Assembly (NCBI RefSeq): GCF_000426285.1
Contig: NZ_AUFB01000023.1
Span: forward strand, 16,741-80,740
Direction of reading: 5' to 3'
Origin: Rhizobium leucaenae USDA 9039
GTDB taxonomy: Bacteria; Pseudomonadota; Alphaproteobacteria; Rhizobiales; Rhizobiaceae
DNA length: 64,000 nt
Below the pieces are notes generated by a model. That model worked only from the letters and a program-made list of their open reading frames with translations, had not been told where the DNA came from and did no database searches. A program made the translations under genes and the position numbers. Of the stretch, positions 10,897-19,408 are shown piece after piece; the stretch's first letter is position 1, and every line of letters starts with the position of its first letter.

Positions 10897-12203
10897 CACA
10901 TCCCCATATCCGCCGCACTGAAATTGACGACGACTTCCTGCCAGTCGTCATACTTATCCGGCGGCAAAATTTTCAGGTAATCCGCCTGCGCCCGGAGCAC
11001 GGCACGCACCGAGGCGCCCTGCATTGCGGCCTGCGTTGAAGCCGGGCCGCCGCTCGTCGTCGCCTCCGGTTCGCCGATGATCTGGCCAGACTTGTCGAGC
11101 CTGAAGTGCACCTTGATCCGCACGTCGCCAGCGCCCTCGAGACCGGGAGGGAGGTTCCAGTACTTTTGGATCAAATCACGCAGCCCATCCTGCTGGCTCT
11201 GGCTGAGCTTGCCTCCCCCGAGCGATTTCATGCCACCGCGCGAGGCGACCTGGGTATCGGCGCCGGCGGAAGCCTGTTTGGACGAACGCGCTGCGCCGCC
11301 CTTTGACGATGTATTGTTCAGAACGTTTGCGATCTGATCAGCTAGGCCATCGTCCAGCCCTTTGTTGGAGCCTTTAGCAGTTTCGTGTTTCTTGTCGCTG
11401 TCCTTGTGGCCGTCATCAGTCGAGGTATTCTTGCTGGTACTCTGAGTGATCGTCTTATCCGTGGGCTTCGCCGTCGGCTTCGCGTCCGCTACCTGTTGAG
11501 GCTTCGCAACGGGCTTCGGCTCCGGTTTGGGGTCGGGCTTTGCCTCCGCGGTCTTCGGCGGCTGCACTGGCTGCGGCTTCACATCGGGAACGGGAACTTT
11601 GTCCGCTGGTGGCTGTGCAGCCTGCTCGGTCGGATTTTCGGTTACCGGCTTCGGATCAGCCTTTTGCGGAGTGGGAGTTGGCGTAGGTGTTGGGGTCGGA
11701 GCAGGCGTGACCTCGGCCTTCTGCGGCGTCGGTTCCGTCTTCGGCGGCGGGGGCGTCGGCGTTGGAGTCACGTCTGGCTTCTGCTGCGGAATGGCGGCCA
11801 CTTCTTTCGGCGCAGCCTCAGTATCCTGCTGCTCGATGGTCTTGACGTCGTTCGGCCGCGGATCGTTCTGCGGAACAGGCGTATCCACCTTCTTCGGTGC
11901 TAATGCCGCTGTGTCGCTCTCCGGCCGTTGGGTCGGTACGACCGGGTTCTTGATATCGACGTTGTTCTCGCCAACATTCTGAGCATTGGCGACCTGATCT
12001 TGCTTAGTCGTCTGCTTCCGCGCGACGTGATCCGTAACAGGTGCCTTTTTCTCGCCCTGCTGCATTTGATCGGCAGGGACGATATCGACATCCATTGCCG
12101 TGCTTTCCGGCGTCTCCAGAGGCGCAGGCGCACTCAGCGTCAACATGGCGCCGATCAGCACCAAGATGTGAATGACCGCAGATGTGGCGATGCTACGCTT
12201 CAT
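10896..12203 (-). CDS. tolA: Cell envelope integrity protein TolA
   Basis: Inner-membrane stalk protein that transmits TolQR energy across the periplasm to TolB-Pal. It has 435 residues: one transmembrane helix (about 8-25, SAVIHILVLIGAMLTL), a long linker very rich in Pro, Lys, Thr and Gln with PTP/KPEPKP repeats, and a C-terminal TolA domain from about residue 340. The stalk is proline-rich rather than the Ala/Lys helix of enteric TolA, as is usual in Rhizobiales. It starts 9 bases after tolR ends. Confidence 0.93.
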   Translation of the reverse strand: MKRSIATSAVIHILVLIGAMLTLSAPAPLETPESTAMDVDIVPADQMQQGEKKAPVTDHVARKQTTKQDQVANAQNVGENNVDIKNPVVPTQRPESDTAALAPKKVDTPVPQNDPRPNDVKTIEQQDTEAAPKEVAAIPQQKPDVTPTPTPPPPKTEPTPQKAEVTPAPTPTPTPTPTPQKADPKPVTENPTEQAAQPPADKVPVPDVKPQPVQPPKTAEAKPDPKPEPKPVAKPQQVADAKPTAKPTDKTITQSTSKNTSTDDGHKDSDKKHETAKGSNKGLDDGLADQIANVLNNTSSKGGAARSSKQASAGADTQVASRGGMKSLGGGKLSQSQQDGLRDLIQKYWNLPPGLEGAGDVRIKVHFRLDKSGQIIGEPEATTSGGPASTQAAMQGASVRAVLRAQADYLKILPPDKYDDWQEVVVNFSAADMGM

Positions 12204-12212
12204 GGCGATCCG

Positions 12213-12671
12213 TCAGTGGTCCGTTATCTGCTGCGTAACCAGGCCGATATTCTTGTAACCAGCCTCCTGAATGCGCGACATGACGTCGGCGATGACGCCA
12301 TAGGGCGCTTTCCCGTCGCCGCGCACGAAAATGCGTTCGTTATAGCCGGTGGTGGCGATCGCCTTCAGCTTGGCGGCAATGTCAGCCGCTTCGATCTGCG
12401 TTTCCTGCAGGAAGACCTGGCCATCCTGCTTGATGGAAATGGTGATTGGCTGGGTCTGGGCGTTCAACGCGCCAGCCTGCGTTTGCGGCAAGTCGATCGG
12501 CACGCCCGACGTCATCATCGGCGCGGCCACCATGAAGATGATCAGCAGCACGAGCATGACGTCGACGAGCGGCGTCACGTTGATATCGGCGATCGGACCA
12601 CCCCGGCCACCGCCGCGGCGTCCGCCCCGGCGGCCACCGCCGCCACCTTTGCCTCCAACAGACATTGCCAT
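12213..12671 (-). CDS. tolR: Tol-Pal motor protein TolR (ExbD family)
   Basis: Single-pass inner-membrane proton-channel subunit working with TolQ. It has 152 residues: a Gly/Arg-rich cytoplasmic N terminus, then ADINVTPLVDVMLVLLIIFMV, whose Asp in 'LVDVMLVLL' is the conserved protonatable residue, followed by a periplasmic ExbD domain. The ATG has GGAG 8 bases upstream. The run of Gly and Arg before the helix is longer than in enterobacterial TolR. Confidence 0.95.
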   Translation of the reverse strand: MAMSVGGKGGGGGRRGGRRGGGRGGPIADINVTPLVDVMLVLLIIFMVAAPMMTSGVPIDLPQTQAGALNAQTQPITISIKQDGQVFLQETQIEAADIAAKLKAIATTGYNERIFVRGDGKAPYGVIADVMSRIQEAGYKNIGLVTQQITDH

Positions 12672-12698
12672 GTGATTTACTCCGGTTCCGTCTGCGAC

Positions 12699-13421
12699 TT
12701 ACTGCGCCGCCTGGCGCGGCTGCAGCTTCTCATCGATCTGGCGCGACAGGATTGCGGAGAATTCGTCCGCAAAGCCTTCCATGCGCGCCGACAGCTTGCC
12801 GGCATCGGCCGAGAACTTGTTGTAGGCGATAACCGCGGGAATAGCCGCGACGAGGCCGATCGCGGTCGCGAGCAAGGCTTCGGCGATACCGGGAGCAACG
12901 ACCGCGAGGTTCGTCGACTTCGAACCGGCGATCGCCTGGAACGAGGTCATGATACCGACGACGGTGCCGAACAGGCCGATGAATGGGCCTGCCGAGCCGA
13001 TGGTCGCAAGCGATCCGAGGCGGGCGATCAGATGTTCCGATTCACGCGCCAGCGTGACGTCCATGGCGCGATCGATGCGCATCTGCAGGCCGATCGGCGA
13101 ACGCGCGCCGCGCTCGAACGACTTCTTCCATTCGCGCATGGCGGCAACGAAGATGGCGCCGAGTCCCGTATTGGTGCGCTCCGAAAGCGTGCGATAGAGT
13201 TCCTCGAGCGACTGACCCGACCAGAAGACCTGTTCGAAATGATCGAACTGCCGGCGTGCCCGAGCGTAGCTCAGATACTTGTCGATGACGATCGCCCACG
13301 TCCATACGGATGCCGCGAGCAGTCCGAGCATCACGAGCTTGACCACCAAGCCCGCCTGCATGAAAAGCGACCAGAGGGTGATGTCCGGTGTGGTGGCCGC
13401 TGCCAATGCTACTTGTTCCAT
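12699..13421 (-). CDS. tolQ: Tol-Pal motor protein TolQ (ExbB family)
   Basis: Polytopic inner-membrane stator forming the proton channel with TolR. It has 240 residues and three hydrophobic helices: near residues 16-40, about 145-167 (TIGSAGPFIGLFGTVVGIM) and 180-205 (VVAPGIAEALLATAIGLVAA). The conserved ExbB/TolQ Thr and Gly-rich motifs are present. First gene of the tolQRA run, with 27 bases to tolR. Confidence 0.96.
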   Translation of the reverse strand: MEQVALAAATTPDITLWSLFMQAGLVVKLVMLGLLAASVWTWAIVIDKYLSYARARRQFDHFEQVFWSGQSLEELYRTLSERTNTGLGAIFVAAMREWKKSFERGARSPIGLQMRIDRAMDVTLARESEHLIARLGSLATIGSAGPFIGLFGTVVGIMTSFQAIAGSKSTNLAVVAPGIAEALLATAIGLVAAIPAVIAYNKFSADAGKLSARMEGFADEFSAILSRQIDEKLQPRQAAQ

Positions 13422-13844
13422 TGATCCAAAATCCCCGAATCCAAACGCCCGGCGCTAGACCGGGCGGCTAAAAGTGATCTCACAAGAAATGTTTGGCAGC
13501 CGCCGCTGAACGCCCTGGTCAAAGCCTTCCAAGCTTACAACTGCCTTCTTGCCGTCAAATTTGGTCAAAGGAAGGCGTGCGCCGCACAAACTCCGACATC
13601 GGCAGTAAGACACTATTATGGTTAAAAGAATGTTAGCGTCGGAGCATAAAAGATTGGACGGTGACGAAGGTTATTCTGTCTGCTGGAAGAACGAACCCGG
13701 CAAAACCGGCGGCAGGCACAAAACAAATCTTGCGCGCGGAAATTCCTTCACACAAAAGTCAAGTTTTAGCAAGGAGACTTTTCGGACCGCGACATTGCCG
13801 TGCGCGGTGGCCTGCCAGCCGCGCATGCAGCCTGCGTCGTGAGG
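13422..13844. other. tolQ upstream region
   Basis: About 420 bases without a supportable gene between ybgC and tolQ. A perfect 7-bp hairpin CGCCCGG/CCGGGCG (13446-13466) sits 25 bases before the tolQ start and would lie in its leader. The rest presumably holds the tolQ promoter. Confidence 0.5.
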
Positions 13845-14300
13845 CTAAACTGTAGCCTCGGACGCCACCAGCATCTGCGTGGCCAGCTTCTCGGGTAACC
13901 GCCGCGGTTTTCCCTTGGCGTTGATCACCGCGATAATGACCTTAGCCGCGATCAGCAGCGTCTCGCCGCGGCGGATTTCCTGGGAAAGCACCATCTTGGC
14001 GCCGCCGGCCTTCTCGGTCGTCGTGCGAATCACCAGCAGATCGTCCATTCGCGCCGGTCCCCTGAAGTCGATCTCCATGCGGTGAACGACGAAAACCAGC
14101 CCTTCCTCGTCGGCATTCAGAAGCTCGCGCTGTTCCACGCCGAGGCAGCGCAGATAGTCCGTGCGGCCGCGTTCGAGGAAGTGGAGGTAGCGCGCATGAT
14201 AGACGAGACCGGAAAAATCCGTATCCTCATAATAGACTCGCTGCACCAGCCGGTGGCCACCGGCTTCCAGTTCCCCGGCAATCAGAAAGGGGCTGTTCAT
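13845..14300 (-). CDS. ybgC: YbgC-type acyl-CoA thioesterase
   Basis: Hot-dog-fold thioesterase of the tol-pal cluster. 151 residues from the ATG at 14300; the open frame extends 19 codons upstream. The family motif YYEDTDFSGLVYHARYLHFLERGRTD contains the catalytic Asp and the 'GLVYHARY' loop. It is at the expected position upstream of tolQ but separated by over 400 bases, so transcription may be independent. Confidence 0.92.
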   Translation of the reverse strand: MNSPFLIAGELEAGGHRLVQRVYYEDTDFSGLVYHARYLHFLERGRTDYLRCLGVEQRELLNADEEGLVFVVHRMEIDFRGPARMDDLLVIRTTTEKAGGAKMVLSQEIRRGETLLIAAKVIIAVINAKGKPRRLPEKLATQMLVASEATV

Positions 14301-14437
14301 CGTCGCCGCATCTCCAAAAAATCTGGGGACCCTCTTTGGCCGAAGTTCCGCCATCAAGCAAGCTTTGAACGATTGTCATAAATACTGACTATCCGGAATG
14401 GTGCCGGATAGCGGTCGACGCAGAAGGAAATGATCTC

Positions 14438-15658
14438 ATGAAAATAGCGGTAATGGGCGGCGACGGTTTCATTGGTTGGCCAACCTCGCTGCATCTCTCC
14501 GATGCCGGTCATGAGATCCATATTCTCGACAATCTCTCCCGCCGCTGGATCGACACGGAACTCGGCGTGCAATCGCTGACGCCGATGGATTCGATCCAGG
14601 AACGCACCCGCATCTGGCACGCCGAAACCGGCCGCCGCATCCACTTCCACCTCATCGATCTCGCCAAAGACTATGAACTTCTGAAGAAGTGGCTCGCCGA
14701 GCACCGCCCCGACGCGATCGTGCATTTCGCCGAACAACGTGCCGCACCCTATTCGATGAAGAGCGACCGCCACAAGAACTACACGGTCAACAACAACGTC
14801 AGCGCCACCCATAATCTCCTGAACGCGCTGGTCGAGCTCAATCTCGACGCCCATCTTGTCCATCTCGGCACCATGGGAGTCTATGGCTATTCCACGGTTG
14901 GCGCCGCCATTCCGGAAGGCTATCTGCCCGTCGGCATCGAAACCGCCGATGGCCGAACGGTCAACCAGGATATTCTCTATCCGGCCAATCCGGGCTCGAT
15001 CTACCATATGACCAAGTGCGTGGATCAGCTTCTCTTCCAGTTCTACGCTAAGAACGATGGCCTGAGGATCACCGACCTGCATCAGGGCATTGTCTGGGGC
15101 ACGCATACGGAACAGACCCGCCGCCATGAGCAGATCATCAACCGTTTCGACTATGACGGCGATTACGGCACCGTACTGAACCGCTTTCTCATCCAGGCGG
15201 CGATCGGCTATCCGCTGACCGTGCACGGCACCGGCGGCCAGACCCGCGCCTTCATCCACATCCAGGATTCCGTGCGCTGCATAGAGCTGGCGCTGAAGAA
15301 CCCGCCGCCGCGCAACGCCCGCGTCGAGATCTTCAACCAGATGACGGAGACGCATCGGGTCCGCGATCTCGCCGAAATGATCGCCAAGTTGAGCGGTGCG
15401 GAAATCGTTTATCTGCCGAACCCGCGCAAGGAAGCGCCGGAGAACGACCTGATCGTCAAGAACGACAAGTTTCTCGATCTCGGCTTGGCGCCGATCACCC
15501 TGCAAGCGGGTCTTTTGAGCGAAATCGTCGATGTCGCCCGAAAATATACCTACCGCGTCGATCGCTCGCGCGTTCCCGCCGTTTCCGCCTGGACCAAGGA
15601 TCTGGCAGCGACGATCAACCACGATCCCGAAGGCAAGCGATTGAAGTCGGTCTCATGA
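14438..15658 (+). CDS. sqdB: UDP-sulfoquinovose synthase
   Basis: Makes UDP-sulfoquinovose from UDP-glucose and sulfite, the head-group donor for the sulfolipid SQDG. It has 406 residues in an SDR/epimerase fold: NAD-binding MGGDGFIGWP at residues 6-15, and catalytic Thr145 (LGTMGVYGYS), Tyr189 and Lys193 (SIYHMTK), matching plant SQD1 spacing. 'WHAETGRR', 'HFAEQRAAPYSMK' and 'DLHQGIVWG' are family signatures. It overlaps the next gene by ATGA. Confidence 0.97.
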   Translation: MKIAVMGGDGFIGWPTSLHLSDAGHEIHILDNLSRRWIDTELGVQSLTPMDSIQERTRIWHAETGRRIHFHLIDLAKDYELLKKWLAEHRPDAIVHFAEQRAAPYSMKSDRHKNYTVNNNVSATHNLLNALVELNLDAHLVHLGTMGVYGYSTVGAAIPEGYLPVGIETADGRTVNQDILYPANPGSIYHMTKCVDQLLFQFYAKNDGLRITDLHQGIVWGTHTEQTRRHEQIINRFDYDGDYGTVLNRFLIQAAIGYPLTVHGTGGQTRAFIHIQDSVRCIELALKNPPPRNARVEIFNQMTETHRVRDLAEMIAKLSGAEIVYLPNPRKEAPENDLIVKNDKFLDLGLAPITLQAGLLSEIVDVARKYTYRVDRSRVPAVSAWTKDLAATINHDPEGKRLKSVS

Positions 15659-16521
15659 TGTTCGGAAGCGAAATGCTGCAGGGTGTGCGGCCACGCTCCA
15701 GCCCGCGAGCGCGGCAAGCCTTTGTCACCCTCGTCACCAATGCCGACTACGCCATGGGCGCGACGGCGTTGATGCACTCGATTTCATGCACCCACACCAA
15801 AGCGGATATGGTCGTGCTGCACACGGCAGGCGTCGACGAAAGCGATCTAGCGCCGCTGGAGGGACTCGGCTGCCGGCTGGTGGACGTGGAGCATCTGCCG
15901 CTTTCCGATGAATTCAACGAGCGGCACGCACGCGGCAATCTCCACGCCAACGCCCCCTTCACCAAGGGCCGCAAGCCGTCCTTCCACTCGCCGCTCGATA
16001 ATTTCTGCAAGCTGAGGCTTTGGCAGCTCATCGACTACGACACCTGCGTCTTCATCGACGCGGATGCGCTGGTGCTGAAGAATGTCGACAAGCTCTTCGA
16101 CTATCCGGAATTTTCCGCCGCACCCAATGTCTACGAAAGTCTCGCGGATTTTCATCGAATGAATTCCGGCGTCTTCGTCGCCAAGCCTTCGCTTGCAACC
16201 TTCAAGGACATGCTGAAGCTGCTCGATCGTCCCGACGTTTTCTGGCGGCGCACCGACCAGACCTTTCTCGAGACATACTTTCCGGACTGGCATGGCCTGC
16301 CTGTCTTCATGAATATGCTGCAATATGTATGGTTCACCATGCCCGCGCTTTGGGATTGGAAGGGCATTTCGATCCTGCACTATCAATATGAGAAGCCTTG
16401 GGAGAAGAATCACCCGAAGGCCGATCAACTGAAGCCTCTGATCGATTTGTGGCACCATTTCCATGCCGGGCGCGAGGTGCCCGACATCGCCGCCTTCGCC
16501 AATCCGAAAGAAGCAGCATGA
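15655..16521 (+). CDS. sqdD: Glycosyltransferase family 8 protein SqdD
   Basis: Glycogenin-like glycosyltransferase of about 288 residues, thought to transfer sulfoquinovose from UDP-SQ to diacylglycerol. A GT8 core is visible: VTLVTNADYAMGATAL at the N terminus, and the metal-binding DXD as FIDADALVL (residues 135-137). C-terminal 'MNSGVFV' and 'DQTFLETYFPDW' follow. It overlaps sqdB by ATGA at its start and sqdC by ATGA at its end, so the three genes look translationally coupled. Confidence 0.93.
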   Translation: MMFGSEMLQGVRPRSSPRARQAFVTLVTNADYAMGATALMHSISCTHTKADMVVLHTAGVDESDLAPLEGLGCRLVDVEHLPLSDEFNERHARGNLHANAPFTKGRKPSFHSPLDNFCKLRLWQLIDYDTCVFIDADALVLKNVDKLFDYPEFSAAPNVYESLADFHRMNSGVFVAKPSLATFKDMLKLLDRPDVFWRRTDQTFLETYFPDWHGLPVFMNMLQYVWFTMPALWDWKGISILHYQYEKPWEKNHPKADQLKPLIDLWHHFHAGREVPDIAAFANPKEAA

Positions 16522-17444
16522 AAGTTCTGGTTTCGGGCGGAACAGGTCTCGTCGGTCGCTATATCGTCGAGGAGCTGCTTGCCGCCGGATATCGAGTTGC
16601 CGTCGGCGGCCGCAACGCACCGGAACCCGGCCTCTTCTCGCAGCCCGTCACGTTCGTACCGCTTCGCCTCGATCCTTTAGATGATCAGCGCGACGTCTTC
16701 GACGATGCCTATTTCTTCGTGCATGCGGCGTTCGCGCATGTCCCCGGCAGATATCGCGGCGGCGAAGGCGATGACCCTGAGGGCTTCCGCCGGCTCAACC
16801 GGGATGGCACCATAAAGCTGTTCGAAACAGCAAAACGAGCAGGCATCCGCCGCTGCATCTTTCTCTCCTCACGCGCCGTCTATGGTGACCGGCTAGCCGG
16901 CGAGATGCTGACGGAGGACATGGTCCCGACGCCGAACACGCTCTATGGCGACGTGAAGCACGATGCCGAACACGCCCTCTTCTCCCTTTCCGCTCCCGGT
17001 TTTGCGACGGCAAGCCTCAGGGCGACAGGCGTCTACGGCGAGCTCCGTCCGAATAAGTGGGATGATCTTTTCGCGGATTACCTAGCGGGAAAGTCGGTTC
17101 TTTCCCGCGCCGGAACCGAGGTCCACGGCCGGGACGTCGGCCGCGCCGTCCGCCTGCTGCTAGAGACCGAGACCAGCCGCATCAGCGGTGAGGCTTTCAA
17201 CCTTTCGGATATTCTCATCGACACGCACGAGATCCTTGCGCATCTGCAGCGGGCAACCGGCTCTCCGCACCCCCGGCCCGCACCCACACCACAAGGCGCC
17301 GTCAGCGTCATGGATACCTCGAAAATCCAGGCACTCGGCTGGCGCGGCGGCGGGGCGGCGTTGCTGCAAGAGACGGTTGCGAGATTGGCAATGCCGTCAC
17401 GCCCTGCGACCTTCAGCGCATCAGCATCGTCTCGTCCCAGCTAA
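16518..17444 (+). CDS. sqdC: NAD-dependent epimerase/dehydratase family protein SqdC
   Basis: A 308-residue SDR-type epimerase-like protein: MKVLVSGGTGLVGRYIVEEL binds the nucleotide, and a catalytic pair lies in LYGDVK. The sqdBDC order is that described for Rhizobium/Sinorhizobium sulfolipid operons; the reaction of SqdC is not firmly established. The start overlaps the sqdD stop. Its last 32 bases overlap the 3' end of the convergent DinB gene, and the C-terminal tail (SASASSRPS) looks unstructured. Confidence 0.85.
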   Translation: MKVLVSGGTGLVGRYIVEELLAAGYRVAVGGRNAPEPGLFSQPVTFVPLRLDPLDDQRDVFDDAYFFVHAAFAHVPGRYRGGEGDDPEGFRRLNRDGTIKLFETAKRAGIRRCIFLSSRAVYGDRLAGEMLTEDMVPTPNTLYGDVKHDAEHALFSLSAPGFATASLRATGVYGELRPNKWDDLFADYLAGKSVLSRAGTEVHGRDVGRAVRLLLETETSRISGEAFNLSDILIDTHEILAHLQRATGSPHPRPAPTPQGAVSVMDTSKIQALGWRGGGAALLQETVARLAMPSRPATFSASASSRPS

Positions 17445-17976
17445 GCACCGCCAATTCCTCACCCCGAAACCTCGCGTCGTCGGCAACGATGAATTCATCC
17501 AACTGCGGCGGGGCGACGCTGCTGCCGGCGAGCATGGCATGCACCTGACCGCGGTGATGGGTCTGGTGCTGGAAGAGATGGCTCAGCACATCCTCCGCAC
17601 GTTCCCTCTGGATGCGATTGTCCCGATGCAGATCGACCAGCCGCACCAGCGCCTCGGGATTTAGATGTTCACATAGATTTGCAAGCCGTCGGTCGACTTT
17701 GCCTTGCTCCATCGACAATGCATCCAGCGTGTCAAACGGCTCTTCGTTGTCGAAAGCCTTGAGACCGAGCGTGCCGCCTTCCAGCGCATCGACGTAAAAC
17801 CAGTCGACGGTCAGGATATGGTTGAGCGTCGACTTGATCGACGGGAAGAAACTCACCCGCTTGGCCTCGAACTCGCCGGGCTGAAGGGCTGAGCAGGCTT
17901 GATGCAATCGGGTATTCGCCAACGCATTGTTATAAGCGAGCTTGCGGAATACGCGGATCGGATCGAAACCTGACAT
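17413..17976 (-). CDS. DinB family putative metal-dependent hydrolase
   Basis: A 187-residue four-helix DinB/YfiT-type protein. Metal-ligand histidines appear in 'TLNHILTVDWF' and 'HQTHHRGQVHAML', the typical spacing. Members of the family include thiol transferases and damage-inducible proteins of unknown reaction; no substrate can be named. Convergent with, and overlapping, sqdC. Confidence 0.85.
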   Translation of the reverse strand: MSGFDPIRVFRKLAYNNALANTRLHQACSALQPGEFEAKRVSFFPSIKSTLNHILTVDWFYVDALEGGTLGLKAFDNEEPFDTLDALSMEQGKVDRRLANLCEHLNPEALVRLVDLHRDNRIQRERAEDVLSHLFQHQTHHRGQVHAMLAGSSVAPPQLDEFIVADDARFRGEELAVLSWDETMLMR

Positions 17977-17991
17977 GCTGCACTCCCTTCT

Positions 17992-18501
17992 CTATGCTTT
18001 GTCGAGATCACCATCCCGCCAAACCAGATGGCGCGCACTCAGTGGCAGGCTTTCGATTTCCTCGGCGATGAAATAGGGCGGAATATCCAGTGCAACCAGC
18101 GCCTCGCGCGTCGCCGGCACCCATTTGAATTCGAGATGATCGTCGCCGTCTTTGAGGCGATGAACAATCTCCTCAGGATGGAACGGAAAACTCCGGGGGA
18201 TATCCATCAGATAATAGAGTCCTAGCTCGTGCCAATTGCGCCGCTCGTAGCGAAAGAAATTCTCCACCATCCAGAGCAGCCGGCCAACCGCCACCTCGAC
18301 GCCCAGCTCTTCGATCATCTCTCGCCGCAACGTCTCCTCGGACGTCTCGCCGATTTCCGCCCGGCCACCCGGAAAGGTCCAGAACGGTTCATGCACGGCG
18401 CGATGGACGAGCACATGCCCCTCACGAAAACCGAGGCCGGCAACACGCATCTGATAACGCGCATGACCAGCGTTCAACCTGATGATCTTGCGTTTCGACA
18501 T
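17992..18501 (-). CDS. Nudix hydrolase
   Basis: A 169-residue protein with a complete Nudix box (GGRAEIGETSEETLRREM followed by IEELG) at about residues 45-67, which binds the metals and hydrolyses nucleoside diphosphate-X compounds. The substrate cannot be read from the sequence. It ends 15 bases before the DinB gene and starts 4 bases after the phosphoesterase gene ends, so all three may be cotranscribed downstream of ruvB. Confidence 0.9.
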   Translation of the reverse strand: MSKRKIIRLNAGHARYQMRVAGLGFREGHVLVHRAVHEPFWTFPGGRAEIGETSEETLRREMIEELGVEVAVGRLLWMVENFFRYERRNWHELGLYYLMDIPRSFPFHPEEIVHRLKDGDDHLEFKWVPATREALVALDIPPYFIAEEIESLPLSARHLVWRDGDLDKA

Positions 18502-18505
18502 CGTG

Positions 18506-19408
18506 CTATCCCAGATCGATCACAACGATTTCCGGCGGCACGCCAACACGAACCGGCGCGACCGAACAGCCAAGGCCCCCGGAGACGATAATATGCCGGT
18601 TCTCCTCGACGATATGGCCATAGACATACCGGTCGCCATAGCGCGACGGCAAATAAGGCGACCAGCCGAAAACCCTGACCTGCCCGCCATGCGTATGGCC
18701 AGACAAGGTCAGCGACACGCGCGACGGTACGGTCGGAAAAATATCGGGCTCATGGGCGAGCAGGATGACCGGCGCCACGTCATTCACCTGCGCCAGCGTG
18801 CCCGAGAGATCATCGAGCCCCGTCGTGAACTGGCGCTTCCAGCGCACGCTCCGGCGCAAAGCAAGCTGATCCTCGACACCCGCCAGCCAAAAGCCGTATC
18901 CATCCTTTTCCAGGCGAGCCGAACGATTGGAATAAACCGGAATACCGACATCCGCCAACGCTTTATGACTGAATGTCGGGCCGGCGCCGCGCTTTTGCGC
19001 CGTCGCATCGTGCCACCAATCATGATTGCCGACGATCGCGTGAACGCCGAGCGGCGCCTTCAAGGCCGCGAGTTCCGCCGCCCACACCCGATGATCGACA
19101 TGGCCGGTTACGAAATCCGTTCCCGATGTGTAATCGCCCAGGAGAACGATGATATCGCCACCGAGATCATTGGCGCGGGCGCAGATGGATGCGATGCGAT
19201 CAGCCGTCATCCACGGCGTGCAAGCGTGAAAATCGGCGAGCGCTACGATCCTCAATTTCAGCCCCGGCGTCCAGCCCGGCGGCGTGAGCTGGTATCGGGC
19301 TATGCTCAGCCGCACGACGGGCTCGTATCCGAAGGCATAGCCGCCGAGTGTCATTAACCCGACGATACTGCTGCCGAAGAATTTCAGGAAGCCGCGTCGA
19401 CCAATCAC
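18506..19408 (-). CDS. Calcineurin-like metallophosphoesterase (YaeI type)
   Basis: A 300-residue protein. The N terminus has a Tat-like RRGFLKF followed by a hydrophobic stretch (SSIVGLMTLGGYAFG), so it is exported or membrane-anchored. All metallophosphoesterase motifs are present: DFHA, LLGDYTSG, GNHDWWHD, and SGHTHGGQVR. YaeI relatives act on envelope phospholipid or lipid A intermediates, but the substrate here is unknown. It overlaps the ruvB stop by 4 bases (ATGA). Confidence 0.9.
   Translation of the reverse strand: MIGRRGFLKFFGSSIVGLMTLGGYAFGYEPVVRLSIARYQLTPPGWTPGLKLRIVALADFHACTPWMTADRIASICARANDLGGDIIVLLGDYTSGTDFVTGHVDHRVWAAELAALKAPLGVHAIVGNHDWWHDATAQKRGAGPTFSHKALADVGIPVYSNRSARLEKDGYGFWLAGVEDQLALRRSVRWKRQFTTGLDDLSGTLAQVNDVAPVILLAHEPDIFPTVPSRVSLTLSGHTHGGQVRVFGWSPYLPSRYGDRYVYGHIVEENRHIIVSGGLGCSVAPVRVGVPPEIVVIDLG

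Noticed and set aside
11928..13424. 498-codon frame antisense to tolA-tolR-tolQ
   Set aside because: Spans several real genes on the other strand, so it must be a shadow.
14354..15622. 422-codon frame antisense to sqdB
   Set aside because: sqdB has all catalytic residues; the opposite frame has no features.
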